This document shows, piece by piece, positions 50,508 through 62,972 of a stretch of DNA of 64,000 nucleotides. This DNA is from Atherix ibis (Eukaryota > Arthropoda > Insecta > Diptera > Athericidae): positions 74,082,868 through 74,146,867 of the forward strand of contig OY282607.1 of NCBI GenBank assembly GCA_958298945.1, in the 5' to 3' direction. The notes beneath the pieces were generated by a model. It saw only the letters and a program-made list of their open reading frames with translations, ran no database searches and was not told the DNA's origin. Position 1 is the first letter of the stretch. Every line of letters starts with the position of its first letter. Made by a program: the position numbers and the translations under genes.

Positions 50508-52038
50508 GTATACAAAGTATTTGAAATAATAACGTGGTGGCCAAAAATATATTGTACAATAGCATATGCAGTATAGAAAATCTTTATTCGCTTGTAATAG
50601 TTTTCAATCACGTTCTATTACTATTTCAAAATTTAAAATGTCTGCCCGTAAAATTTTCAAAAAACTTTAAAAAAAAAAATTTGACACATATGGGGATAAT
50701 TATTAAATAAAAAGTACCCTTAGTTCAATAAACTTGAATGGTGCTCATTTTAGTATAAAAAAGTAAAAACAAATTATACCCAATTATGAACTAAGTGTTG
50801 TACATGTGTATGTCCATACATACGTGTAGATGGTAGAATACAAATAAGGGAAAACAAATAAACTAAGAAATGCACAAGGCTCACAAAAAACCGGAAACAC
50901 ACCATCATCATGCTAGTGTTTCGTAGGGGATGAAATGTACCCACGCTAACTCAAGGGTAGTTGCAGCACGGTTGAATGGCATTTTAACGCAGATGCAGTT
51001 CTAAATGCACTTCGATATTTTTTTAGAATTTTCTACTTTAAAATTTTGCTTCTCATATTCGAGCGGTTAAAGTTTTTTTACTAGCATTTTTTTTGCTTGT
51101 GCCTGGCAGCGGCAATACAAGAAGTATTCTTTGGACTCACATACATATATATGCTTGGTAATACAGTCGTTATACTCTGTTTGAAAGTGCATCAGACCGA
51201 GTATTTTTGCAATAAGAAATGAACAAGAAGACAAAATTTCCCACTGTGATCAAAGACCAAAGTGACCTTAGGCACTCCTCCTTGACCCATCGTTAACACA
51301 CCGATGAACAGGTTGATATCGTGAAGTTGTCTCCTTCATCATAACTAAAAATTTTAAGGTATTTTCTCAAGAAATAATCTTACATTAAAAAAAAATGAAA
51401 ATTATATTCCACTCCATTATTATTTGCTGAATTTTAATTTTCCTTTCGATTTTCTGATATTTTTCTAACAATTCGCTTAAGGTAATTTTTTGAACTGGAA
51501 AGAAGACGCTTCCAAAATAATGCCATAGTTGCGTGATGAATTAATATTATTTTAATAATATTTAGATATATTCATTCTCATTTATGTAAGCATCCATGGG
51601 AAAAGTATTTTTGAATAATGTTTACTTTTATTTTTTCAAATTATTTAAAGTAGTAAAAAAGGATATTTATTACTTTGTTTAAATTGAATTTAATATAACA
51701 GATAATTATCAAAGCACGGTTAATTCAAATTCTTTGACATTTTAATTGCACTTAAATCATTTACTATAGATAACCTTTTTATATATTATATTTACAGGAG
51801 TAATAAATGACTTTTCGAAAGTATTTAAAATAATCCATTTTGCTTTATACCATAATGAATAATTAATTTACTTCAGCAAAGTATTATCAATTCTATGGGA
51901 ATATTTACAGGTGAATTTCATAATAAAATATCTGATAAGAAATGACTAATTTTATAACACTTAAACTTTTCATCTTACATTTAAAAATAATTTAATAACA
52001 ATTGTCAATATCTAACATATTTTTATATTTATATAAAA
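50508..52038. other. AT-rich non-coding stretch
   Basis: No gene recognised. 50870-51340 is less AT-rich, with short open frames only, and could be old repeat sequence. Confidence 0.5.
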
Positions 52039-52039
52039 G

Positions 52040-52633
52040 TAAGGAGAAAGGCATCATAGAGACCGAATTGACAATTCTGCAGACTTCCCCACTCCACAAG
52101 GCACGATGTGCCAACATATGTTATGTTAAGCATGATGAATCCGTGAGTTTAACTTACGAAAAGTTTCAATAACCTGAGACGGAACATTCGTTATTAAGAA
52201 TAGAAAATTTATCGGTGATGTAAAGCATCTTACAAGAATCAAAAGAAGGCGAATCTCGCTAAGGGGAAGTCCTCAACATAGAAAATTGATGAAAATGTTA
52301 AATGAACCAACATTTTTTTTAGATCCGTCCACCGATTGACATTTAAGCTGATGAACAGTCCTTGAAATACTCAGGAAAAATGGTTCTTCACGTCAAATCG
52401 GACATTGCAAATACATGGTTGTGACAACGCCTCCTGTCACACTTGGTAATGACAACGCCATGACAATGCTTCCCACAGGAATCTCTCTTTCCAATAAAAA
52501 ATCATTTTGTCCGGGAATTGGTGTGGTTCTGCATGTCATTTTGATACTCGCGATAAAGTCCAAAGAAGTTTAACCGTGGAGCTGAAAGCGATGGAAGTTG
52601 AAGCCTTCCAGCACTGTTACGAAGAGAGGCAAC
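52040..52633 (+). mobile_element. Internally deleted mariner remnant (copy D), left part
   Basis: Plus strand; the 5' end near 52048 reads aggcatcatagaga, like the other members. Decayed N-terminal and ENV-type blocks run to about 52345. They join at about 52352 to VLEILRK, the same internal join as in copies B and F. A corrupted HHDNAPC-type region and the block VELKAMEVEAFQHCYEER (~52570-52630) follow, and there an R1-clade LINE has inserted. The element resumes at 54581. Confidence 0.75.
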
Positions 52634-54580
52634 AAGGCCTCAGCTGATGTGCAATTGCCGCCAGGCCAGACTTGTTCATAAGCATGTACGACGCATGCCT
52701 GCGACAAGGCATATTTCCGACCCGTTGGAAGCAACAAAGATTGGTTCTTATCCCAAAAGGGAAGAAACCACTGGACGAGCCAGCTTCCTATCGTCCACTT
52801 TGCATGCTGGATTCGGGCGGGAAGAACTTGGAGCGGATAGTGGCCGACAGATTGGAGCAATACATCGATCCTCAACTTTCCGAATTTCAATTCGGATTCA
52901 GGAAGGGGAGATCGACCATCGACGCGCTGGAACTCGTCACGAACATTGCAAAGGAAGCCATCTCAGGAAAGAGATGGAAAGGCGGTTCTAAAAAGTATTG
53001 CCTCATTGTCACCCTGGACATCAAGAACGCATTTAACTCGGCCCGCTGGGATCGAATCTTGGAGGCTCTTGAGAACATGGGGGTGCCCTACTACCTACGG
53101 AGGATGGTCAGATCATACTTCAGTGATCGACTACTGCAATACGAGACCGAGGATGGACCAGCAGAGTATGAGGTCACGGGAGGGGTACCTCAGGGCTCTG
53201 TCCTGGGGCCACTCTTATGGAACGTCATGTACGACGGCCTACTCCATCTGCAATTACCGACGAACACAACACTCGTCGCTTTCGCGGACGACGTAGCGGT
53301 TGTCCTGGTAGCCAAACACCTAGAGGAACTGGAAGCCGCATTCTCCACCACCATCCGGAGCATAAGACAGTGGATGACATCGGCAGACCTGTCTTTGGCG
53401 GAACATAAGACCGAGGCACTCCTTGTGAGTAGCCGGAAGAAAATGGAGACCATCACCATAAGAGTAGGCGATCATGACATCCGGTCGCTACCCTACATCC
53501 GGTATCTAGGAGTGGTCTTGGATGCCAGACTCAACTACAAGGAGCACATCTCCAGCGTCAGCAGGAAGGCATCAGCAGTACAGGGCGCACTTTCGCGGAT
53601 AATGCCCAATATTGGAGGCCCCAGGCAAATCCGAAGGCGACTACTGGCAACTGTGGTTACCTCCGTCCTGCTATACGGAGCACCAGTGTGGGCGAAGTCG
53701 CTAGAGCTTACAACATACCGCAAGACAATGACATCAGTCCAGCGACTCTCAGCGATCAGAGTGGCGTCAGCATACCGAACGGTATCGCACGATGCGGTCA
53801 ACATCGTGGCATCATGCCCACCCATCGACATTCTGGTAGGAGAGCGGGCACGCCAACATCGTAGGAAGAAGGAAGAGCGGCGAAAGGTCCTCTGTGAAGA
53901 GGAGAGACCCGAGAGCCTTCGCCTCTGGCAAGAGAGATGGGACAACTCGACGAAGGGTCGGTGGACTCATCGGCTGATACCACATGTTACCAAATGGGTC
54001 ACTCGCCTGCACGGGGAAGTCGGGTATTACATCACCCAACTCTTGACTGGGCATGGATGCTTTCGGGCATACTTGCACAGATTCAAGAGAACTGACTCCC
54101 CAAACTGTCATCATTGCCGCGATGTGATCGAAGACGCAGAACACGTGTTCTTCCAGTGCCCCCTCTATGAGGAGACGCGGGTGGAGCTGGAGAGAAATCT
54201 GGAGCGTCCCATCAGTCCAGAAAATATAGTGGAGTGCATGCTGAAGAGCCAATCGGCTTGGAACAGAATTGCAGAGTACGCGGAATCCATTATCAAGGAT
54301 CTCCACACAACGTACGAAGAATAGGCCGCGAGGCATCATAACATCGGGGCAGCAGTAGCATCAGACAAGAACGCCCCGGCGAAGTAGTATTTACAAAGAG
54401 TGCCGCCGGGGAACCATCGTTCCGGGAGCAAGATCAGAGGTGCAGGTTAGGTTTTAGCGAGGTAAAAATCCCGCATAACTCACCTGGCAGGAATAACTTC
54501 CAGACGAGTACCTTTTGAAGGTTTCCCCCTGTACCTCATTAATCTAAACGAAAAAAAAAAAAAAAGGCCTCAGCTGATGT
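52634..54580 (+). mobile_element. R1-clade LINE, 5'-truncated, 17-bp target-site duplication
   Basis: The direct repeat aaggcctcagctgatgt occurs at 52634-52650 and 54564-54580. Between them lies a GC-rich insert of ~1.9 kb ending in an A run (54551-54563 plus bases shared with the repeat). The insert starts inside the reverse transcriptase, so the upstream frame, endonuclease and promoter are missing. A 3' untranslated part (54325-54550) follows the coding frame. It interrupts the mariner copy D, so it is younger than that element. The perfect duplication and undamaged frame suggest recent insertion. Confidence 0.96.
52651..54324 (+). CDS. R1-clade reverse transcriptase, 5'-truncated but uninterrupted
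   Basis: The frame is open from the first base of the insert to TAG at 54322-54324: 557 codons with no stop or shift. The first Met is at 52684, a position set by truncation, not a natural start. RT blocks in order: LVLIPKGKKPLDEPASYRPL, FGFRKGRSTIDALE, VTLDIKNAFNSARWD, GVPQGSVLGPLLWNVMYD, catalytic FADDVAVVL, KTEALLVSSRK and YLGVVLDARLNYKEHI. The C-terminal part has the zinc-knuckle-like CHHC...H...C pattern (NCHHCRDVIEDAEHVFFQC), typical of R1 and I-type LINEs. Without the endonuclease domain and promoter it is unlikely to be active on its own. Fused transcription from a flanking promoter is the only way it could be expressed. Confidence 0.93.
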   Translation, partial: AIAARPDLFISMYDACLRQGIFPTRWKQQRLVLIPKGKKPLDEPASYRPLCMLDSGGKNLERIVADRLEQYIDPQLSEFQFGFRKGRSTIDALELVTNIAKEAISGKRWKGGSKKYCLIVTLDIKNAFNSARWDRILEALENMGVPYYLRRMVRSYFSDRLLQYETEDGPAEYEVTGGVPQGSVLGPLLWNVMYDGLLHLQLPTNTTLVAFADDVAVVLVAKHLEELEAAFSTTIRSIRQWMTSADLSLAEHKTEALLVSSRKKMETITIRVGDHDIRSLPYIRYLGVVLDARLNYKEHISSVSRKASAVQGALSRIMPNIGGPRQIRRRLLATVVTSVLLYGAPVWAKSLELTTYRKTMTSVQRLSAIRVASAYRTVSHDAVNIVASCPPIDILVGERARQHRRKKEERRKVLCEEERPESLRLWQERWDNSTKGRWTHRLIPHVTKWVTRLHGEVGYYITQLLTGHGCFRAYLHRFKRTDSPNCHHCRDVIEDAEHVFFQCPLYEETRVELERNLERPISPENIVECMLKSQSAWNRIAEYAESIIKDLHTTYEE

Positions 54581-54640
54581 ATAGCTACCCAAGGGAACTA
54601 ATTAGAGTAGTGTTAGAGAAGTAAGAAAGGTATTTCATTG
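54581..54640 (+). mobile_element. Mariner copy D, right part after the LINE
   Basis: The 3' continuation of the mariner split at 52633. With the duplicated target counted once, the C-terminal coding reads on as GLS-stop-CIATQGN, where relatives have a CVASQGNYFEG-type end. It shows that the LINE is a simple insertion into a pre-existing remnant. No terminal repeat was identified. Confidence 0.65.
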
Positions 54641-56870
54641 ACAAATATTTCAAAGTTATAGTAGCTCATAGTATAACTATTCTAGATAACTGGTATTAAT
54701 AAAGAAAAATAACTAATAACAACAAAAAATTAGTATTAATAATTTTTTTCTCGATATAACGCATAAAATCTATTTACCTAATTGAACCTACAGTAAATTA
54801 ATTATTTATATTAACAGTTAAAATCATTGAAAAGAAATTTTCAACGAAAATTTTGTTTTACTTTTATTAGAATTTTTTTTTCTCAGATATAAGCAGCCTT
54901 GGCATATGCATTAGTAAAAATATACAAAATTGATGGCATTCGTTTCAGAACTTTTTCATAAAATCTTGATTCTTTAAAATATATTGAGTTAAAGTACTTT
55001 TCCAATTATGTTTATAATATATTTATTTACTAATTGATCACATATAGTAAAATTATTTAATGTATTAAAATTAAACGTTTTTTGATTTTAGTAATTTTAG
55101 TAATGAAAATTCTTTTCATCAATATTGCCAAGAAAACAAGATGTTAATTCCAACGAAAAATTCGCGAGAACAAAAAATTATACGCTATATTAATATTGAT
55201 CAAAAGCAGTAAACAAAAGACAAATGGACACAATATCGATAATAGCAATATTCATTTAAATAAACAAAAATAAGTTTTTAAGTTACCAGTTTAGATTATT
55301 GCGCACAAAATTAATTTCAAAAATGGAAGCACACTAAATGTTTTCATATTAAAATCGGTTACTATTTAAATAGTCTTAAATACTAATCGTATATGTCAAT
55401 TTGAAGGTGATTCTTATACTCGGTAGGTCTACAGGTAACTTATCGGAAGATATTTGATTGTGTAAAGTTCTTGTTACCATTTCTAGTGAAATCTTTTGAT
55501 TTGATGTGCTTAAAAGCTTATATAAAATTTTCTTGTGGGCGTTGCAAATTATAGAGTAGCTCATCCAAATATACAAGTGTTTTTATTGTATTTTTTTAAT
55601 TTTCTGTACGCAATATGTCTGGAGAACTATTTTTGGTATCATCAGATTTAAAAGAAACGCTTAACCAATAATTTCACAAATATGAAGAAGTTTTTGATTA
55701 CATCAATATTGCAATCATTTGTAGCTACACTCATATTTATTTATGGATGTCTATAAATGTGGGTATAAAGTTATACATATGCTTTTTTGCCCATACGATA
55801 GTCATAACAATGCATAAATTACAAAGAATAACATTCTCTGTAATACAAAAACACTAAAGAATCTCATTCGCATGCAAAAATAATACTGGTTAGTTGAAAT
55901 TGGTTTTTTCCCTTGGTATAATTCTTAATTTTTTGAGGTTAGCGTCATACTTATTCGTGACGCATAAATTAGCAGTGATTCAATAAATACTGGAAAATAT
56001 CAACCTCAAAGGAATGTATTTAATAGCGATGTCACATTTAGTAGATGTGTCAATAAGCCACACATTTTTATTTAAATATTTTTGTAATTTTATCAGGTAA
56101 TTAATTTTTTTTTATCAAAGAAACTAATGTATTTATTAGAAACCAATTGAAATTTTCATCACGATTTCTACATACAGCAGGAAAAAAAATAATTTTCAAT
56201 ATCAACGAGTACTTATTGTAAAAAAAAAAAAACAAATTAACATTTATCCCCTGATTGAATGTTAAAATCAAGAAACAGAAAAAAATAATTAAAAGAAAAT
56301 TGAATTCATCTTGTAAACATTGTTCACACACTAGAATATAATTAATATTTTCCACTTTGATCGGTTATTAATTTAATAGAAAATAATAACCGCAACGAAT
56401 TACCTTGATAAGATATTGTTCTACTAAAATGAGAAAAAATCATACTTCTCGTACAATACAATAGAAAATACAATACCTATTATATGTGTATGTCTTATAA
56501 TGTATCTAATCTGTATGGGTATTTTTATTTTTAACAAAATATTATAATAAAAACTGTAAAGCTTATTACCTTCGATTTTAACCACAGCTATAAGAAGAGT
56601 GTATTTAAAAATTTCTATGCTAATAAGTAATTTAGTGATACACTAGCATTTTCCAGAATTCATCACTAGATGGCCAAACTTTTCATATATTTTTATGTTG
56701 GCAAATTTGTTAATACTTATAGTTTGTAAATGCCAAGATGATCGGCCACGCATTTTTATTTTGATAGCTATTCGATCGCATCAACCTCGCAACGATATAA
56801 AATTAAAGCTACAAAGTGTACCTGGAATTTAGAGACAGAGTAGAATACATACAAACCATATTTAGGTCGA
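54641..56870. other. AT-rich non-coding stretch
   Basis: No gene recognised; uniform A/T-rich sequence. 56640-56870 is slightly richer and may hold the decayed 5' part of the mariner fossil that follows. Confidence 0.5.
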
Positions 56871-56879
56871 CGTTTCAGT

Positions 56880-57476
56880 AATAGGGATGAAACATGTGTT
56901 CACCACCTTATCCCAGAAATAAAAAGGTAGCTAAAACAGAAGGTTGGAGGATGTGAATTAGCTCTGAAGAAAGCGAAGATCATTTTATCTGCTGGAAAGG
57001 TAATGGCATCAGTTTCTTTGTGATGAGAACGGAATTCTCCTAATTGGTTACTTTAAAAAAGAGGAACACTGTCACTAGCCAATATCATAAAAAGCTCTTG
57101 GATATTTTTAAATATAGCAATTAAGGAAAAATGGCCCCAGGTATGGTGAAAAGAAGTGTTTTTGCACAATGAAAATATGCCTGCTTAACAAAAATTGGTA
57201 GAATTAAAGTTCCAAATCGTCCAATATCTTCTATATTCACCAGATTTAAGGCTATTGGGATTCTACCTGTTCCCGTAACAAAACATTCCTGTCTGGATAG
57301 ATATTCTAGTCGAATGAAGAATATCAGCCATTGACACTGTAAACAGGTATTTCGAGGATATTGAAGAAAACCACTTCCGGGAGAATATTGATAAAATTGA
57401 GAGAAAAACAAAATATGATTTTAAAAAATTAATTCGTCACAATTGCCGTTCCCAAAACTTTTTCTTACACCCTTGT
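56880..57476 (+). pseudogene. Fossil mariner (transposase remnant and possible 3' end)
   Basis: A plus-strand transposase remnant with many stops and shifts. RDETCVHHL stands near 56882 for a GDETWVHH-type first-Asp block. LSAGKVMAS lies near 56989-57010. FLHNENMPA near 57155 has lost the second Asp. LVELKFQIVQYLLYSPDL is near 57200-57245, followed by LLGFYLFP where the third Asp should be. DTVNRYFEDIEENHFREN is near 57335-57390. The tail ttttcttacacccttgtg (to 57476) looks like a mariner end. The reading is closest to the cgagggt/irritans-like type but is too decayed to place. The short frame on the opposite strand is a shadow. Confidence 0.75.
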
Positions 57477-60400
57477 GTATACATATTTTGATAATATAGT
57501 ATGTCCTTTAGCGTTTCTTTGCTAATAATCTTGGTTGGATAAACAAAATAAATTTATAATATTTTAAGAATTTTTCAATTTGGAATAACAATTTTTAGAT
57601 AGTATACGTTCCCAATGATTCAGCATGAAATCTTTTGTAAAGATTACACATCAAAATTAATTACACATCAAAATATAAAAACAAAGCACTAATCATTTTA
57701 CGTCTCAAATATTATATTTGCAGTAAGCGGTTTTTTTTAAATATTTATTTAAATTTAATTGAATAGATTAAATAATTTACAAAAACTGTACAGTACCTCG
57801 AGTGACTCAGAAATATCGAATAATATACAAATATGAATAAAAAATGGTTTAAATTATTGCTTATACTAAGTATAAACGAAATTTAGTAACTTCAAATAAG
57901 CTTTTTATTTAAAAGTATGAAATAAACCTTAAATTAAATACAACCAAACACATTTATATTGAAAGAATATCTTTTCATTTTATTATAGTTATTTTTATTC
58001 AAAATTGCGGAATTTAATTTTCACAAATTCAGATTACAAAAAGTAGCACCAATACTTATAACAATTCATAAGAAAAAATTATAGTTTATTTTTGAAAATC
58101 TTCATTTAATGTGAATATACATATATACATTCTTCAAAAAACCTGCTAGTAATTTTCTGAGAAAAATCGTAAAATACTGGCACTACTTGTTGAATTTATC
58201 CTTCCAAGAAGTCACAAATTTTTGAAAAATAATGTTACAAGTTACAAGTGGTCGCAAATTACTTTCAGTTAAGCTATTGACATCACTATATTATTAGATA
58301 TTCTCAAAAGATATTCTCAAAAGATATATTAGAATATTCTTAGCCGACTTTTAAAGAAATTATTGATACTTTAATTATTATGACATATTTTATAATTTTA
58401 CTAGTAATATTAGGAAACACTTTCTGTTATAGAAAAGTGTGACAATAAGAAATGTTTATTTTTTTGGAAATAATTATTATTAATGGTTTCAGAAATTGTA
58501 AGACTCATAAAATTTATTGCGTCCATAAAAAAAATAACCAATAATAAATTACATGCTTTCATTTTTAGAAAATAATCTCACTGAGAAAAATAAACTAATG
58601 GTACAATTCTTATTTTATATTATGAAATTTTGTCATTTAATATTTTTCTATATTAAAAAAAATATATAGAAAAATATTAAATAGTACGTGTACGTTCATA
58701 CATGACGTAAATATCAATTGTTGGCGCCAACATAATTTAAACTTTACGAAAATTTCATTTATAAATTTAATATGAAAATTGAAAAAGTGCGAAAAATCTG
58801 CTCTTACAATTTCTAACAAAATATTTGCAAAAATAACTGGAAAACATTAAAATTAGATAAAAATTTAAAACAAAATTAGTGTTCCTAAAGACTTTTTTAT
58901 GAAAAAAAATATCACAACTTTTCGAAATTGATTTTTAAAATGATTTAAATATATAAAAATCGTTACGTTCATTTATAAAAGCTTATCAATATTTTCATAT
59001 TCATAAGACTGGGAAAGGATCGATTACGTAGGAATTTATTCAACGGTCAATAACATGAATAAGTTTGTATAAAAGCTCTTAAAACAGGTTTCTACCAACC
59101 GTTTTATTTCTCGTTTATATATTCTCTATAAACAATTACAAATACAAATTCAATGTTGAAAACTTTAATATAGATAACTACAAAAGATATATCTTATAAA
59201 AATTTTAGCCACTAAAGATATTAACTTAACTGAATTAAGAAAGATATTAACTGAAATAAGTATAGGCATGTAGGACTATATTATAAAACTTTCAAGAATG
59301 ATGTAATAAAAAAACATTCAGAATATTATGTATGATATTATTTGTGTAAATATAATTTGAAAATTGTTAGTTAGCTAAAAGAAAATAACTATTAAAACAA
59401 ACAAATATTTCAATTTATTATAATTTGACTTTTCTGTCTCTAGCAATGTAGTTCAAAAATTCATAAACCTATTTTGCAAATTAACTAATTAAATTGACAA
59501 AATTAATAAGATTAAAAAATTTGAAGAAAACAATTTTTTATTTGTGACAAAACGTAAAGATCTTTAGTAAAATATTTACTCAATATTTCTCCATGAAATT
59601 TGTTGCCTAAGAAATTTAAATGAATACTAAATTTGCATATATTTGAACATTTACGTATGTATCTGCATACGTGAGGAAAGAATTTCAATATTTATTTACT
59701 AAAATAATAATAAAAATAAGCATAAATGAATGAATAAATGATTGAATTTCGAAAGAGCTACAGCAAGCACAAATTCGAATAAAATATTTCGTTTACCTGT
59801 TGATTCACTCTTAAAATATGTTTGCGCAGCCTCAGAAAGATCAAACCAAGTCAGCCGGAGAGAGAAAAAAAATCACATATTTTGATTTTGATTTCGTTTT
59901 TTTTTTATTCAGTATAACATTTCTTATTGTGTATGTGTTGGTGTTAAAAATTAAATAGGTACTAAGTAGTAATCAATTTTAAAAACAAACATTTATGCAC
60001 TATCATAGCAAAATTATTTAGTCTTATTCAAGCACTATACTACAATATAAGTATTTTTATACACTGATGACTCGAGGATCAACTTATACACGTAGATATA
60101 TAATTGCTCGACTCGGCATTGATTTTACTAGTAAATTTATAAAACACAACTAATATTTCAAATATTTATATAAGAGATATCTTAAATATATATGAACACA
60201 CTAATTATAATACTTTTCCGAATAGCAACAAAAAAAAAAAAACACACAAAAATAATGAGTAGTAAAATAAATTAATATTCCTATGTATACATACAATTAT
60301 TTAAGCAAGTAATTATAATGGAGAATAAGAATGTAGAAAAATTAGAAACAATTTTTAACATAAAGGGTATAAATCCAGTGAGGTAGTACAAGAATAGATA
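57477..60400. other. AT-rich non-coding stretch
   Basis: No recognised gene. There is a hairpin at 58635-58682 and otherwise A/T runs. Around 59820-59880 is a less AT-rich patch with a possible minus-strand donor (caacag/gtaaac), too short to call. If the exon proposed at 60402 is real, the adjacent part would be its 3' untranslated region. Confidence 0.45.
58635..58682. repeat. 19-bp AT-only hairpin
   Basis: Arms 58635-58653 and 58664-58682 are exact complements (nearly all A/T) around a 10-nt A-rich loop. In such AT-rich DNA this can arise by chance. Confidence 0.75.
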
Positions 60401-60401
60401 G

Positions 60402-60548
60402 TTAAAGGTATTCAGGTACACCGCAGGCATCAGGTATGACGCGCACTCGCACTCCCGATTGATCCGCAGTAGGCAATGTTGCCAACGTTGCTATCTTCTC
60501 TGCCACCGAACAACTAATATTATTCAAACTTGTATTATAGAAGACACT
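60402..60548 (-). other. Possible terminal coding exon, minus strand
   Basis: A minus-strand frame of 48 codons ends with TAA at 60402-60404. Its last ~33 codons (AEKIATLATLPTADQSG, then VRVRVIPDACGVPEYL) lie in the most GC-rich patch of the surrounding 5 kb and have ordinary protein composition, unlike chance frames here. An in-frame stop lies just beyond 60548, and three AG dinucleotides on the minus strand could be acceptors, all in the same phase. I do not recognise the protein. It may be the last exon of a host gene running leftwards, or just a conserved non-coding patch. Confidence 0.28.
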
Positions 60549-62972
60549 TTAAAAAAAATTTCTTCATTTTATAATATTTGCCAACTTATTTTCTTGTTTA
60601 TTTTTTTTTACCTCTTATTTGTATAACTATTCTTATAGGTAAGATTAGGGAGAAAAAAAATAACAAAGAATTGTAGTCGATTTTCTTTCTCTACCTCTTT
60701 CTCTCTTAATTTCTTTTTTCTTCACTATCTCTACACTTAAAGTTGTTGCTCTTGCGACCTGTTCTATGACCTGATGTTGGTGGTGTTTATGATGATGCGA
60801 TTAACAATGTTTCTAAACAATGTTGATAGCTCTAAGGATGCTGCTCATCAATAAGTTGCGGTTTAATATTTCAAATTTATGCCAACTTACTCGGATCTTA
60901 ATCATTGGACTTATATTTTTTATGTTTTTCTACTAAGTTTTATTTAGTATTTTTAGTCAAAATAATGTTAAATAATCATTAAAGTTAATTTTATTCGAAT
61001 CAACAAAAAAAAAACAATCAATCATACACTTGTGTTTTACTATATTACTTATTTAATGAAATTTCTTTTAAAAATATATAAGAAACTGAATTGTCTATTT
61101 ACAATCAGATATTTTGAACAAACTCACAACTTATTTATTTATATATATTTTTTTATACACATTTCTATCATATTGTACAAAGCTAGGTAATTATTATTAT
61201 TAATAATAATTTATGTATATATATATATATTTCTATAAACATTTATAATGTTTATTTACATTGTAGTTATTTTTTGTTTAAATATCAATAACACTTAATT
61301 AATAATGATAGTTTCAAATTATGTTATTGACCGTCGGTTCCATAATGCCAGATACACGTCTTTAAAATCGGACTGCGCGAACAAAACTACTTTGGAAACA
61401 AGTTTTCAAAAGTCCATGGTTGGCCATTTCGCCTCATTCGAAACGATTTTCTAGCACATACACAATCATAAGACATTTTAGATACAATATGCAGCAAATG
61501 AAGTCCATACCACGTATCTATAGAGTCTATAGAGAAGTATGAGTCTCTAAAACCGATTTATTTAGTTATTGTTTGTTGTATCTGCAGATAGGAGTTTGTA
61601 TACAGAATACTATGTGGCTATACACAAAACTTTTTTTTAGGTTGGTTTGGAATATTATAAACGTTGCATAGTGGTGTCGTCAATGTTATCCATCACAAGT
61701 ACATATTCGTATTATAAAGTATATTGTCGTTACCATATGATTGGAATAAGAAAATACACACTCGACTATGTTGGTTGCTATCAACATTAACATAATCATC
61801 AGCATCAACTTTTCATAATCACACAATTGAGTTCTTTATTTGACGTTGTGTATAAATTAAAATTTCAATAATAATACACTGAAAAATAATCACATATTAT
61901 ATGTACGTACAATATATATAAGTGTACACGTTAATATTCATTCATGCACGAGTACCTGTCACCAAATTGATATTTATACACATTGTTTATACGTATACAC
62001 GGATGCGGCAAAACCGTGTATAGGTTCAAGCCGGAACACGTACAATGGTCATGAATTCTTGATTTGTTTGAACAAACTAGTCTCAAAACACGCGAGTAAA
62101 TATACGACTTAAATGTTCCGTAGAGCTACGAGTAGCTTATAACGACAAAATCAACTTTTAACCATTATCTGTCCGTTGATATACTCGTTACTCGTACTTG
62201 TATATTGTTTGAATGCATACGGCTTGTTTACTTTTTATTTTTTTTACTTTTTAAATATAATACTGTCGAAGATTAAAAATAAGAAATAGTTTGTGACTAT
62301 CTAGTCAATATAGATACGAGTTTGAGGTAAAATAAATTTAAATGTATTTCTGGATTGTATATGAATTCAATTATTCAATGTACTAGAAAAAAAATATGGA
62401 ATGATATCCTTTTGAATTTTTCACTTTAAAGAAAAAATTGCCCAAATACGAATATTTGAGTCCATTCACTTCTAACTAAACAACCTTCATGGCTTTCTTG
62501 TAAATTGTCTTCCGTCCCCTTTTTCGTTTCATTAGAGTATCTCCGATATGGATATTTCCATGCTTTATCTTGGGTTAGGTTGTTTTGGATAAATCTAAGA
62601 ATTTTGAAATGCTCTAAGCCTTTATACCTTCATACGCTTCTGTGGAAACACTCCTCATACGTAGACCGGTATTAGACTTCAAACACATTTATTCTCTTTA
62701 ATCTGTATGTGATTATGAATGGCTCTGTAGAAAAGTCACTAATTTTACGGTCGACGATACCGTCTTTACTACTCAGCTTCACGTGGAAATTTCAAATGAA
62801 CACGTCGCGTACTTATACAAAAGCAGACCAAATATATCCATACCTGTTCAGCTTTGATGAAAATTTCTTATTCAGGTAGTTGTTTACCAGTTTTATACAT
62901 GTATGGATACAAGCAAATGTTTTGTCAATATTGCTATAAGCACAAACAAACCTATTTCTAGGCTCAAGTTAC
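60549..62972. other. AT-rich stretch, possibly intronic
   Basis: No supported gene. 61320-61455 has a 45-codon plus-strand frame in a GC-richer patch (RRFHNARYTSLKSDCANK, then VGHFASFETIF) that looks like a decayed element remnant but was not identified. A TA microsatellite lies at about 61215-61232. A ttgggttaggttgtttt motif occurs at about 62570. Confidence 0.4.

Noticed and set aside
61320..61455. 45-codon plus-strand frame with FHNARYTSLKSDCANK
   Set aside because: Composition is unusual for the region, but no family was recognised and no splice sites or partner exons support it. Mentioned only as a possible element remnant.
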